Assembly (NCBI GenBank): GCA_007026445.1
Contig: VDMD01000101.1
Location: forward strand, 19,541-83,540
Length of the DNA stretch: 64,000 bases
Reading direction: 5' to 3'
Source of the DNA: Schizophyllum amplum
Taxonomy: Eukaryota > Basidiomycota > Agaricomycetes > Agaricales > Schizophyllaceae
Shown in pieces: positions 44,452 to 55,934 of the stretch. The notes beneath the pieces are model-generated. The model worked only from the letters and a program-made list of their open reading frames with translations. It was not told where the DNA came from and searched no databases. Numbering within the stretch: the stretch's first letter is position 1; the number at the start of each line of letters is the position of its first letter. A program made the position numbers and the translations under genes.

Positions 44452-47016
44452 ATGCCGAAGCGGAAGCCCACGAAGCCCCGCGCTTCGTCCCCACCGCAAT
44501 CACCGTCGTCGCCGACGTTCGCCAACAAAGACAAGCCGATTCGAGACCAGTATCATCACTCCATCCCTCGATTTATCTTGCGCCGGTATCAAGTTGGCCC
44601 CGTTCTGTAAATATCTCAGCAGTCTTGACTCTAGCGCGCTGCTCAGCTGATGCGCGTCCCAGGCCGAAGCCAGAGCGTATGAAAGCCTATCGACGCACGG
44701 GCGTCGACCCGGAATACGTGCTGTTCTACGACATCGAGAATCAGTCTCTTGACACGCGTCCGATCGGCAAGGTCTACGGTACGAAGAACCTGTATCGAGA
44801 CGCAAAGAATTCGTTCAACGTGAACCACTTGGAGGAAAAGCTCGCGCAGCTCGAGAAGCAGGCCGCGACGGTCATCAAGGTCATTCACGATGCGATCCCG
44901 CGACACAAGTTTACGCTGACCCGGCCGGAACTCGACTGCCTAAGGAAGTTCTTGTTCCTCATGCACTACCGGCGCCAGACGATGTGGGTGTCGCTGTTCG
45001 ACAAGGACTTCCAGGTAACGAGGATGGGCGAGACCGCCTCGAGGCCTACGGCAAGGCGAAGGGCCTCAAGACTCCGGCTGATATATGGCTGCACTTCTTG
45101 CAGTACTTCTTGGAGACGCCACATGAGCAGATCAACAAGGAGGGCACGAAGTGGCTGAAGAAGCACAAAGCCTGGGACGAGCTCAGCGACCCGGAGAAAG
45201 TTGGAACCCCTGGCGCGATGGAAAACTTCGAGGCCATGTTGTACCAGCAGCAGGCGCAGGGGTTCTTCCCGGGAATCTGGGAGGCAGCCGACGGCGAGGA
45301 GTTCGTCCTCACTCCGAGCAGCTTCGGGATGCAAGAGGGGTACCACTATCAGGTGCGCGAAATGTACATGCACCGCATCTACATCATCAGCCCGCGCTTG
45401 GCCATCGTTCTGCGCAACAGCTTTCTTCGCCCCGAGCACGGCGGGGCCAAGTTCCGCAAAAATTGCGCCAGCGTTCTCGCCGACTACCCGCTCGAGTTTT
45501 CAGAGCCCACGTATGCGAGCGGACGCAATGGCATACCCTGGGATCGAAACGCTTCTCCCGGAGAGCTCGCCGAGGCGCTGGCGAACTATCGTCTATCGGA
45601 GCAGGCGCAGAAGGATACGTTCACGTTCAAGATCTTCAAGTTGACGTCGGACCAAACGCTCGACCTGAACAAGGCCATTCTGCACTGCACGGCGCCTACA
45701 GGCTCGGTCACTTCACATCAAAGAGCTTCATGGTCCGCTCTCTCAACTACTACATGCGACGCGTACCCTTGTGGCAGGACCCGAAGAAGCGCCCTCGCTA
45801 CGAGGCGCTTCTGGAGCAGCTGCTCAGACCACCAAAGGAGCCTGAACCTCCGTCTGTGGAAGTGGATGCTCTTAACGAGCGGGCATTCACATTCGTCATG
45901 TCCCTCCTGTTAAGGTCTACTCGGACGCCGTCTTCCGTCTCTGTATACAACTGTGCATCGACATTTATTCAGCAGCTGCCCTTCTTGGTCGCTATTGGTG
46001 GCGACACGGACTTCGTCCGGGACCATCGTCGTGGCATATCCGCTGTTCTCGCCCATCTGTATCATATACCCAAATCCAAACGCGAGGCGGCTGGAGACTA
46101 TGTGATACGGCCTGCTTCGTTCGCCACTATAGCGACCAACATTCTGCTTGAAGCAGGACGACCCCTCTTGCAGGTTGCAGCGCCATCACTCATATGCTCT
46201 GCACGCAGCAGCGACCTTGACCGCCTCCTCGAAGCCACGGTCATCGTTCGTATCCTGGACGCATCTGTCGAGAATCGCCGTCTTCGCACCGCTCTCAGGT
46301 CCGAGTGTCCTGCACTCGCTGCCTTCCTCATCAAGGTCGCGAAGCCCCCCGAGCCACGCATCCCACCCAAACCCAGCGCGCCTCCCAAAGCGAAAGCCAC
46401 GCCCAAAACTAAGGCACCACCTCCATGGCCCTCCCATCCTCGTGTCCCACCCGACCTCAGTGTTCCCTCCAACCCCGCCATAGCCCACATGACATTCAAT
46501 ATGCTCATGGGCCAAGCTATGGCTGGTCGGCTGGGCCATTACTCGAGTCGCTACGAGTTGGGGCGCACAGTCCAACCCTTCTGTGCTGTCTGCTTGGGTG
46601 CGCCTCCAGGGGTGATCAAGTCGCTTAATCCCGCGATAGTGGAATACGGGCGCGTGCTCTCCGTCATCATTCAGAACGCCGGCACTCAGCTCTACGAGAT
46701 GAGCCCGAGCTACCGCCCGCGAACCAATGTGCGCCTCAAGCACCCCAGCAAGTTCTCGCCTAAGGACGCCGACAAGCTGATGGATGGGGCCCTCCTTTCC
46801 ATGCGGATACTGAACTACAATCCCACGATAGAGGAGTCAGACGACCCTCAGACGGCGCTGCTGAACAAGATGATCAGGACGGCCATCGTGTATGGGTATC
46901 TGGATTGGCTGCTGACGAATAGGCAAGACATGCTTGATCTGCTAGTGCAGGATATGTTCGAGGAGGGTGGACAGGCTCGGCGTGACATATCTTTCGTCCT
47001 GGAGGATGATATTTAG
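44452..47016 (+). pseudogene. DUF4238-family protein, copy B, two frameshifts
   Basis: Exon 1 (44452-44606) encodes a basic Pro/Ser leader and DQYHHSIPRFILRRYQVGPV. A 56-nt GTAAAT/TCCCAG intron leads to exon 2 at 44663. The protein then follows copies A and C: YGTKNLYRDAKNSFNVNHLE, LTRPELDCLRKFLFLMHYRR, GIWEAADGEEFVLTPSSFG, IYIISPRLAIVLRNSFLRP and GYLDWLLTNRQDMLDLLV. The frame is broken twice. Between about 45012 and 45030 FDKDFQVT must shift to reach GRDRLEAYGKAKGLKTPADI. Near 45700-45715 GSVTS must gain one base to reach TSKSFMVRSLNYYMRR. All three segments remain open and similar, so decay is recent or these are sequence errors. A unique Pro/Lys-rich insert sits at 46333-46461. Confidence 0.75.
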
Positions 47017-47534
47017 CGATCTCAAGGTGAACATGTTGACTGCAAAACTGGCGGATCTTGCTGACCTATCAACAGAAATAAACTGCTTGTTCTGCTACCA
47101 GAACACAGTTATGTATAATAGCGACGTCAAACGCAACCATCTTGTAAGCGCGTGCGCGCGGTGTCCGAACCAAAAAGTACAATGTAACGAGTGAGAACAT
47201 ATTCTGAGAAGTAAACTGAGAGGCTGGGCGGGCCATGCGAGCCCCCCACATCGCAATTGTCGCTGGCCAGATTTTCAGGATGGGCTCGGAATGACCTGGA
47301 CATACGGATGCCCTCCAAGTATACTACAGCGCTACAAAGGACCATTAGCTCAGTCACAGAAGATCGACGTCGACAGAAAGATGTACTTATATTCAAGCAG
47401 ACAGATCTAGCCATACTTAAGGATCATACAGATGCGGCGGACATGCAGGATAATGATGTTGGGTATCCGGAGGGAGGATGGGTGAGGGTGTCGATGAAAG
47501 GATATGTACGACGAAGTAAGGCAATGCCTTCGTA
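47017..47534. other. Gap between copy B and RAD18
   Basis: About 520 bases, convergent gene ends. Nothing recognised. Confidence 0.4.
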
Positions 47535-49057
47535 TCAGCTAAGAGTCTGCTGGTGCCGACTCCTGTGATGAGTCCAGCTCGATGACCTCCTTCGGTTTGC
47601 TGGCGAAGAGGACGAAGCGGGTGGCCTTCCGCCCGAACAGGGTGTAGTAGAAGACGACTGCCCTTCGCCAGCCGCCGCACCATCCTCGTTTGCGCCGGAC
47701 GGGCCTGACGGTGCATCTGTTGACTGTTTGTTGCTCCTTCTTCGGTCGACTCGCACGCGCTTGCTCTATCAGCCTCTTGAAGTCATCGCTATGGGTACGC
47801 TGGTTGGGAGACCGTCAAAATTTGTAGGTTGCGGCCCAAAAGCAATACTCACAACATATGCCCCGGCGTCCTCGACGGCGGGCTTCTTCGAGCTGCGAGG
47901 CTTGACGTCTTCCTCCCACTTCTTGAGTTCCCTCTGAAGTTGGGAACGCGTCTTGCGGTTCGCCGAAGATCGGTCGAGGTTCGCGTTATAGAGCATAACC
48001 CATCTGGACGATGCAAACCCAATTTAGCGGACCATTCTCGCAGGCGCAAGACTTCACGTACTTCTTATGTCGTGTCACGCAGCACTCCGGTCGCCCGTCG
48101 TCGGCAGCTTTTCGTCTGCAAGCAGCTCCCTGATCTTCTTGTCCTTGAGCGTGTCGTACGAAACCTTCGGCAGCGACGACTCCTTCATATCCTCTTTCTG
48201 CTTCCCCCGCGCCTTTCCTGGGTCCCATTGGATCCGAGAAGCTTCGACCAAGCCGCAGAGGAAGAAGAAGATTGGATTTGGGGTAGTAGAGGAAGCGCTT
48301 GCAATCACTGCCCAAGTGCGCATCGGCGTCGCCATATTTAATACGTTTGTGACAGGCGGGACAGTCAACAGGCTCCGAGTAGGCAGCTATAAATATGATA
48401 TCGGTGAGTATTCTGGAGGAGATAAGATGAGGAACACGCACGCTCGTTGTCCGCACTTGGTGGAGTAGAGGACCCTATCATCTCGATGTCGTCGTCCGCC
48501 GGTGGTTCGCGCTTCAATCTGGCGGAACGCTCCGGGCTTAACGGAGAGCGGGATGAGCCCCGCTCCTTCCCTCGCTTGCGCTTCTTCCCTGCTGCCGGCT
48601 CTTCCGTCTGCGCCTGCTCGTCCTCCTTCGCGAGCTTCAGCATATACGGCCTGCCGGTTTGACGTTGAGTCCATGGGCAGATGTGAAGTATCAAGACACG
48701 CACCGCGCTGCCTTCCATGCGGTTACGATGTCTTCCACCTGAATGTTGACGCGCAGAGATCCCTCGTTTGCGGAGTGCCTGCAGATCGGGCACTCCTGCT
48801 TCGTTGCCATTGTCGCGCGGATGCACTGCCATTCAGTCAGTGTTCAGCAGGGCGGTATACGCAAGTTGACGCTCACGCACTCCAGAGCAAAAAGAATGCC
48901 CACACGACACGGAGACCGGCCCATCGAAGAGCTCGCCGCAGATCGTACACCGGAGCGCGCCGTCGAGCTGGCGAAGGCCCGGCGCTATCGCCTGCGCAGG
49001 AAAGTCGGTGGGGTCTGGCACTGGTGCTGCGAGGAGCTGGTCTAGAGTCCGAGACAT
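47535..49057 (-). CDS. RAD18: RAD18-type E3 ubiquitin ligase
   Basis: Postreplication repair ligase that monoubiquitinates PCNA with Rad6 (established). MSRTLDQLLAAPVPDPTDFP, then a RING finger CTICGELFDGPVSVSCGHSF CSGC...CPIC. The GTGCGT intron inside the RING joins SG/CIRATMATKQECPICRHS. Next are NIQVEDIVTAWKAARPYMLK, a basic Ser-rich linker, a UBZ-type C2HC finger DCPACHKRIKYGDADAHLGS DC, and a SAP-like segment LPKVSYDTLKDKKIRELLAD EKLPTTGDRSA. WVMLYNANLDRSSANRKTRS then leads to a helical tail RSQLQRELKKWEEDVK. The last exon reads to a stop at 47535 as a Ser-rich tail. Shifting one base near 47656 would give VVFYYTLFGRKATRFVLFAS ending at 47539, a more protein-like C-terminus. The gene sits between DUF4238 copies B and C on the opposite strand. 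Confidence 0.88.
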
Positions 49058-49420
49058 GGACTGCGGTATGCGGGGCGCGGTGAGCGCAAGCGGTGTAATG
49101 CGTGACGGCGCGGTCGCGATTTTGCACGTGAGTTGTGCAACGCGATGTGTCACAGTCAGAACAGCGAATGGCCATCTGAGGTTGTGGCCAGTATAAGAAA
49201 GCCACAGATGCACTTAGAGACGCCACAGCGCGTGATACGCCAGTAAGTGCAATTCAATGAGGACTCTGTCACCGCACTGCGTGTGAGTGTGGCAGTACTT
49301 GGAAACGCTCAATCGCCGACTGACATCGACAGCTAGGATCCCATGACTGGAGTCTCACAGACTTATCAAGGTCTGTCAACCGGCGCTCTTACGCCTTGCC
49401 TCTTCGACTGACCTCCGTCG
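49058..49420. other. Divergent gap RAD18 / DUF4238 copy C
   Basis: 363 bases between the start codons. Nothing specific seen. Confidence 0.4.
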
Positions 49421-51831
49421 ATGTCTCCCAAGAAGTCACGACAGAAATCTCAGAACTCAAGTCCTGCCGCAGCCGCAACGAGCGAATCGAACGCTCCAAA
49501 GCCTGCCAACTCGAAGGACCAATATCACCATGTCATACCCCGCTTCATTCTACGCAGATACCAAGTTGGCCCAGTGCTGTACGCTCTCATGTCCTGGTGC
49601 CTCGCTTCTCGCTGACGCGACCCTGGCATAGGTCGAAGGCTGAGCGAAACAAGACGTTCCGCGCCACCGGAGTCATACCCGAATACATCAACTTTTACGA
49701 TATAGCGACCAGGACGCTCGACGTCCGTCCCATCGGGCAGGTCTACGGTGTGAAGAACCTCTATCGCGACGCGAGCAACCTTTCCAACGCCAATCACATC
49801 GAAGAGAAACTGGCGAAGCTGGAGAATCGCGCTGCGCAGGTCATCAACTTCATGCACGAATCTATCCCCACGGGCACCTTCACCGTCAGCCGCAGTGATC
49901 TCGGGCAATTGCGCAAATTCCTCTTCATAATGCAGTATCGGCGACAGGCGATGTCTCTGTCCTACTTTGACAAGGACAACCCCGAGAACTTTTTCTTACG
50001 CCGACGTCTAGAGGAGTACGGCGAGACGAAAGGACTGCATACCCCGGTCGACATCTGGCTAGACGCCATGCAGTACTACCTGGACACCCCTCACGATCAG
50101 CTCAACAAGGACGGCGCGGCGTGGTCGGATAAATCCAAACCATCGTTGAACGCAATGCTCGGTGTCCTCACGGACCCGAACACTGTCGAGAACGTAAAGG
50201 CTATGGCTTACCAGCAGGATACACAGATGTACTTCCTCGGTGTCTGGGAGGCTGCCGACGCGGACGAGTTTATCATCGCACCACACTCATTTGGACTCTG
50301 GGAAGGCTATGTTGCCCCGACTCGCGAGTTCCAGCTCCATCATCTCTATATCGTTAGCCCGCGTCTCGCTATCGTCCTCCGTTCCAACTTCCTACGTGGA
50401 GGAGTTGACTGGGACGGCGGAATTCGTGCGCGCAGCATCAGCGACTTCATCGACATTCCACTAGAGCCACCGACACCCACGTATGCTGGAAACTTCTTTA
50501 CGTTGCGGTCTGAGTCCGAGCTACAAGACTACCGGGTGTCCGCGGAGGCTCAGCAGGACAAGTTAGCATTCAGGATCGTCAAGCTCTCGTCTGCGCAGAC
50601 TGTTGCGGTCAACGCGGTGACGCTTCTGAATGCGCACCGCGACGGGTCGCTCACATTTACGTCGAAGAGTATGGTAGTGCGCGCCATTCGCCTCTACCTC
50701 CCGCGCGTGCCGGCTTGGGACGACCAGAACCGCGACAGCTACAAGGCGCTGGTCCAGCAGCTCGTCCGTCCCCCTGCATCAGACCCGCCGCCTGTCCGGG
50801 AATACTGGGTCTTCCGCGAGGAGGCCTTTGACAGCCTCATGATGCTTGTTCTCGCCGCCACAGGCTCAGAAGATTTCCTTCCATTCTACGACTGCGGCGT
50901 GGTGGCTGTAGAGGATTCGGGAGAGCTCGTCGGTCCAGAGGCCCGAGCTCGGGGCGACATGGTCTTCGCCGATGACTATGTCCGCCACGTCTTGAACGTC
51001 GTCGCACATCTCTACTTGCATGCCAACACCAAGAAGCTGACTGGCCTCGACACCCTGCCCATCGCCTACCCGTACGGCCTTGACCATGACTCTTCTATGC
51101 GACTCATCAACGCGGCCAGGCCGCTACTGCGCGCTGTAGTGCCTTCTTGCGCGTGCTCGTCCACGAGCAGCACCACAGATCGACTCCTGGAGGCAGCCGT
51201 CATCGTCAAAGTGCTCGATGCCGTGGTACAGGACGCGCGTCTGCGTCACGCATTGCGCAAGCGCTGCCCTGCCCTTGCCTCGTATCTGTATATCTGTCCG
51301 GAATCGGCGCCGCTAGCGAGCCCGATCGACCCCATGGCGATGCAGAAGAATCTCAACGACATCCTATTCGCCATGGTCGACGGCGACATGCGTTTTCCGA
51401 ACAGCTACCAGGTCGGCCGCACGTTGCATTTCTACTACTCCCTTCTGCAGGATACGGCAAACATAACCAACCCCGTCGTCGTGCAGTGTAGGCGTGTCCT
51501 ACCGATGGTGATCAGCAGAATGCAGAAGCTTCTGAAGGCTCCTGGCCGTGGCTTCAGGCCTCGTCCCCGCGCGTCTCCGAGGCGTAGACTGTCGCACGCG
51601 GATGCCGTACTCATCATGAATATGCTCACAGCAATCTGCAATAACCTGGGGTTCAATCCGAGCAGGAGCGACTCCTCGAACACCGCGACGGGGAAGATGT
51701 TGGCTTGGACGGGTGATGCTGTCATTTTCGGTTTCCTGGATTGGTTACTGAAGAACAGGCATGATGTTGCTGAGGGTCTATTGTCAGACTTGTCGCCGAC
51801 GGGGCTTTTCAGCTTCATTGAGGATGAGTGA
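49421..51831 (+). CDS. DUF4238-family protein, copy C
   Basis: The best-preserved copy. Exon 1 49421-49578 (basic leader, then DQYHHVIPRFILRRYQVGPV), a 53-nt GTACGC/GCATAG intron, and exon 2 49632-51831: 785 residues. Exon order, intron position and phase (2) match copies A and B. Features in order: FYDIATRTLDVRPIGQVYGV KNLYRDASN, IEEKLAKLENRAAQVINFMH, FTVSRSDLGQLRKFLFIMQY RRQAMSL, LEEYGETKGLHTPVDIWLDA, LYIVSPRLAIVLRSNFLRGG, LTFTSKSMVVRAIRLYLPRV, AARPLLRAVVPSCACSSTSS, TDRLLEAAVIVKVLDAVVQD, NSYQVGRTLHFYYSLLQD and VIFGFLDWLLKNRHDVAEGL ending FSFIEDE. No signal peptide or membrane helix. Function unknown; the HHxIPxFxLRRY entry motif is kept. Confidence 0.85.
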
Positions 51832-54365
51832 TACGCAGGGGATGGATTTACAGAATGCATTGGAATGAGCGACGATGTAGTGATAATACTAGCATCTTAT
51901 AACCTGTACAGTACTTGTAAGCCATAGCACGAAGTAGCGATCTCCTTACAGTTGATCTCCCGCGCGACTTTGCTTGCACGACCATCACCTTTCTCGTCTT
52001 GATTTCACGTACACCGCCCCTTATACAAGCACTCGAGTCATCCCGCTTATCCCGCGCGACTCAGAATGTCCACCATATCTTGCTACCCGTCCATCAGCGC
52101 GCTGTGCACAGTGCACACGCCGCGAAGTCGAACAGCAAACGTGACAAGCACGTGCATTGCCTCCACGTGAGGTGTGCGTCATGGCACTCAGTGTCACACG
52201 AGTGACACAACACCTCTGCCCGAACTGTCAACGGCCAACGTCGAATGGCCTAGGCGTCGCTCTGCCTGTCTCAGTCTGACTGGAGTGGAAGCCATGACCC
52301 TTTGAGTATGCTTTGGAGCTGCGCTTGTGAGCGCGCCATAGAGTTTCCGAATGGCAATAGGGCATCCGCCAGTGGCGGCGCAACCATCCCGCCGTCATTC
52401 CTTCCTGACATGTCAACCTTAATGCTTGTGCTGCCGCTTCGCTCCCGACGTAATGGATTATTTCAATGCGCCGACGGTTCTTTTCCATGGCCGAATCTAG
52501 GCGAACTTTGAGCACGAACCCGCGGCCATCCTTTCACGGCTGGATTTGCCTTACTTGGACGTTTCTTCACGCTTTCATCGACCTGCCGGTCCGCAGTCTC
52601 AGTCTTCATTCTCACGCCCTCTGGTAGTCTCAATCTGCCCGACCTTCCACAAAAAGAGCCGTCTGTTGTCTCTTCATCTCCGTGCAAGACGGCCTTGCAC
52701 TGTCGACAACGGCAAAGGTACGTAGCAGCGACCCCAATAGCGCCACCCATCCGTACGTCGTTATCTCCTCTGAGACCTCCTTATTGTTGTGCTTACTTTG
52801 GACTGGCTTACCTAGGCCGGCAAGGGGACGTAGGACGCAATCGAGCGCGCAAGCGCCGGCGGCTTATTGTCGTCGCATCAGGGCTTTATCTGCTAGGCGT
52901 CTCCCTGCGAGTGACAAATGACAAATGAACCGGTATACGCCAGGCCTCAGACGAGACAGCGCCTTCGGCGCGCGGGGGCTCATCGGCTTAACAAACGATC
53001 TCGGTTCACGGCTACCCACAGACGGACTTCATAACCAGCTTCCGGACCTGCACATATGTGCTTGGGACAGTCGAGGCTCGTATTATCGGCGCCCCGAGAG
53101 AATATGCGCGAAGCTGAAAGACGACCTGCATCGCAATGATCTGCCTCGCATCAGTAGAGCCCGCGTCGCTCCTCCACAGATCGTGTTTCGCTGCAGGGGC
53201 GCATCGGGCCATGCTCTGTGTTGGACAGATACATCGACGAGCGGTCCGCCGGTCTACTGCTAACGTACTCGACGCAAAAGCAGATAAGTACCCGAACATC
53301 ACCGGTGCCCGCGATCCAAGCTCAAGTTCGACGCGCCGAAATGATTGCGAGCAACCGCTGAAGAATTCCACAAATCATCATGCGAGGGAGTAAAACACCC
53401 CTCGGCATATGGCGCTCCATTCCTGGTTCTCCTCTGCGAACTCTACTTGCCGCAAGTCACCGATGAAGTCCGCAGGTACTATCCCCAAACGGCAACAATG
53501 CACTTCCCGATTGGGCAGTAAGCCTTTGTTCGAACTTTCGGGGCCGGACAGCTTGCGGAGGTGCGCATATCGATGGTTCCTCTACGTATGTTCATCACCG
53601 TCCGAACTCAAACTTATAGTCGGGAGGCTTACAGCCGGTATACGCGGCAAGATGGAGGCCCCGCCGGCCATACGCCAAGAGTACGTACGCCTGCGAAGGA
53701 TCATGCCTCTCGTAGAATATGGAGCGCCGACGCTTCCGGCTCGCAGGCCCGCGGTGGGCGACGCGGACGCCTCAAACGTAGGCGACGGAAGCGAACCAAA
53801 TCGAGAGCGCGTCGCACACGAGCGACGAGAGGTAAAGTCAGTGTCGCGCTCCATGTGGATGCATAACAGCGGAGGGCCAGACTTTCAAGCACGAGGAGGG
53901 CATGCGTGGAAACCGGGCGGCGGTTGCTGAGCGCATCAGCAGCGCATTCCCGTGAGTCGAACAATGATTCGCATGCCGTGTTGCATATTCGGCACCGGGC
54001 TCACGGGCACGCCCCTGACTCCAAGATGTTCAGAGGTGTACTCGCGCAGGCCGCGATGAGGGCGCGATAACGCCCTTGATTGTGAGCCAGGAAGGGACAC
54101 AATAAGCGAGCGCTGCACGCAACACACAAGAGGACAAGCGGAGGACCTCATCGGGCAGGTCGGCGTGCATGCTACGCACGTGTTGCCTGCGTGCTTAGGC
54201 ACGTGTGTAACACGCATGGCGACCGATCGGTACCATTCCGTTTCTGGAACAACAAGCTTCTTCCCTTATAAGCGCGGGTTCGTGTTCCACCGATTCGCCG
54301 ATCCGTTCCTCCTCTTTCCCCCACACTCACATTCGCGATCCCGCATTCCATAACTGCCGGTCGCC
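51832..54365. other. 2.5 kb gene-poor stretch
   Basis: Many short overlapping frames on both strands but no recognisable gene. A minus-strand frame at 52463-52750 has a C-R-C-x-x-C pattern faintly like Cys-rich N-termini of Agaricomycete transposase-type proteins, too weak to name. Two CACGTG-centred words (54178-54203) lie upstream of the DUF7330 gene. Confidence 0.4.
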
Positions 54366-55147
54366 ATGTCGTCGCCAACGTCGTCAGAGGTGCGTTGTCG
54401 TCGCCGTTGCCGCTGTCGAGCTCGCACTGACCACCGCCACAGTACTCGACCCTTGACACCAAGTCTTTTCTCGTATGTTTGAATTTGTGGCCGAGATGGC
54501 CGTCCAGGCTAAACAACATACTAGATCCACAAAGTGCCCCCACCTGGCACATATAAAGTCAGGTTCAGCGGCGCGCGCTGGGACTACTACCTCGACGTGC
54601 CCCAGGCGGGCGAGACCATCGACATGTCGCTTGTCCTCCCGCACTACCGCGCGCGCAACCAGCCCATCGACCATCGAATGAACATCTTCGTTGGCAACGA
54701 GACCGGTCCGGTGAAGCTAAAGATCGTGCGTACCCGCTCAATCTACCGCCCTTCCCCTTCCCTTAACGATGTCTTCAGTGCCGCAACGTGCCTCGTACAC
54801 GCTTCTGCCTCGAGGTCGCCGCGTCTACCTCTGAAGTTACTGTCTGGCTCCCGTCTGACTTCCGCGGGTCGATCACCCACGCCGGCAAGGCAACCTTCTC
54901 CGCGGGCTTCGTCAACGAGATCTTGCCGAGCGCACGCATCAACCAGAAGGCGTTCGATATCGCCGACGAGGAAGCAGACGAGGACGTGGTCATCGTCTCT
55001 ACGCAGGGCGTCGTCAACTTCCGCATGTGGGACGTGCGCTCGTGTGCCGTCGAGAACCCCCAGAGGGAGACCATCAAGCGCATGTTTGGACGCAAGCGCC
55101 GCACCATCGAGTCGCCAGCCCACTGGGACTTCCTCATCGAGAACTAG
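54366..55147 (+). CDS. DUF7330-like protein
   Basis: Four exons: MSSPTSSE; YSTLDTKSFL; IHKVPPPGTYKVRFSGARWD through GPVKLKI; and CRNVPRTRFCLEVAASTSEV to the stop at 55145-55147. Introns are bounded by GTGCGT/CCACAG, GTATGT/ACTAG and GTGCGT/CTTCAG. The core VTVWLPSDFRGSITHAGKAT and FSAGFVNEILPSARI matches the beta-rich DUF7330 family of Agaricomycetes (adhesin-like, function unknown). VIVSTQGVVNFRMWDVRSC and a basic C-terminus end the protein, at about 190 residues. A TTATAAG element about 95 bases upstream may be its TATA box. Confidence 0.68.
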
Positions 55148-55934
55148 ACGCTCGGAGTCGCTCCGCGCGTCCTACTCCTCTGCATTGGACACTCCTCACC
55201 GCATCATCATCGCCTCAACGGCCTAACCATTGCCCATTGTCTCGCACGCACGCACACGATCTATGCTCTCTACGACCATCACGGACTTCGTCTTCTCCTG
55301 CACATCCTTTTCCGCACACTATTATACCGCTCTCACTGCATCCATCTGCCATCTGTAGCATCAGCTTCTCCCGTCTGCCACCCTGTAGCTGTATACAATC
55401 TCTCTAGACATGCTCATGACCATCGTATGCCTCGTCCACGAACCTATATCATCATGATCCATACCCTTATGCTCGTATACTTGCACATTTATACCGCCGA
55501 GTCTTGCTAGCCAAGCGCGCGCAATCTTGAAATATCATAGGCCTTCACATTGTTCACTTGCTAGTGCCGGCACCAAGCGAGGGACACCCTAGACTAACTC
55601 TGGTTCCGAACACCTGCTGTGGAGGCGCTGCCACCCAACTCACATAGAAGAAAAGACTGAAGAATCATCATCGGAAGGACGATTAGACCGTTAGCACCGT
55701 GATACTCATGCCTGAGACGGTGCCGCACTCGAGGTCCTGCCAGGCGAACTGGCCCGTGGAAGTCAAGCTGGTTCTAGCTCAGTGGGGGTCCGAGGCGGCA
55801 GAGACGCAGAGGCAGATAAAGAGCGCATATGGGACGGCAAAGCAAAGAAGATCGGTGAAAATCCGGTTTAGATACTGCGAAAAAAATGTTGTGACAAAAC
55901 CATTAGGATGCGCGCTCTGATGTCAATAGTGCCT
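55148..55934. other. Convergent gap
   Basis: About 790 bases holding the 3' ends of the DUF7330 and D-lactate dehydrogenase genes. It is pyrimidine-rich after 55200; no gene seen. Confidence 0.4.

Noticed and set aside
44607..44662. Premature stop early in DUF4238 copy B (TAA at 44608)
   Set aside because: It lies in a 56-nt intron at the same position and phase as in copies A and C.
47335..47375. TTAGCTCAGTC resembling a tRNA D-loop A-box
   Set aside because: No B-box GGTTCGAATCC at the right distance.
52463..52750. Cys-rich frame (CRCRQCKAVL) suggesting a transposase N-terminus
   Set aside because: Only one short Cys pattern; no downstream transposase motifs in any frame.
53409..53930. 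173-codon plus-strand frame in the gene-poor stretch
   Set aside because: No domain, no coherent hydrophobic core, and comparably long frames on the other strand.
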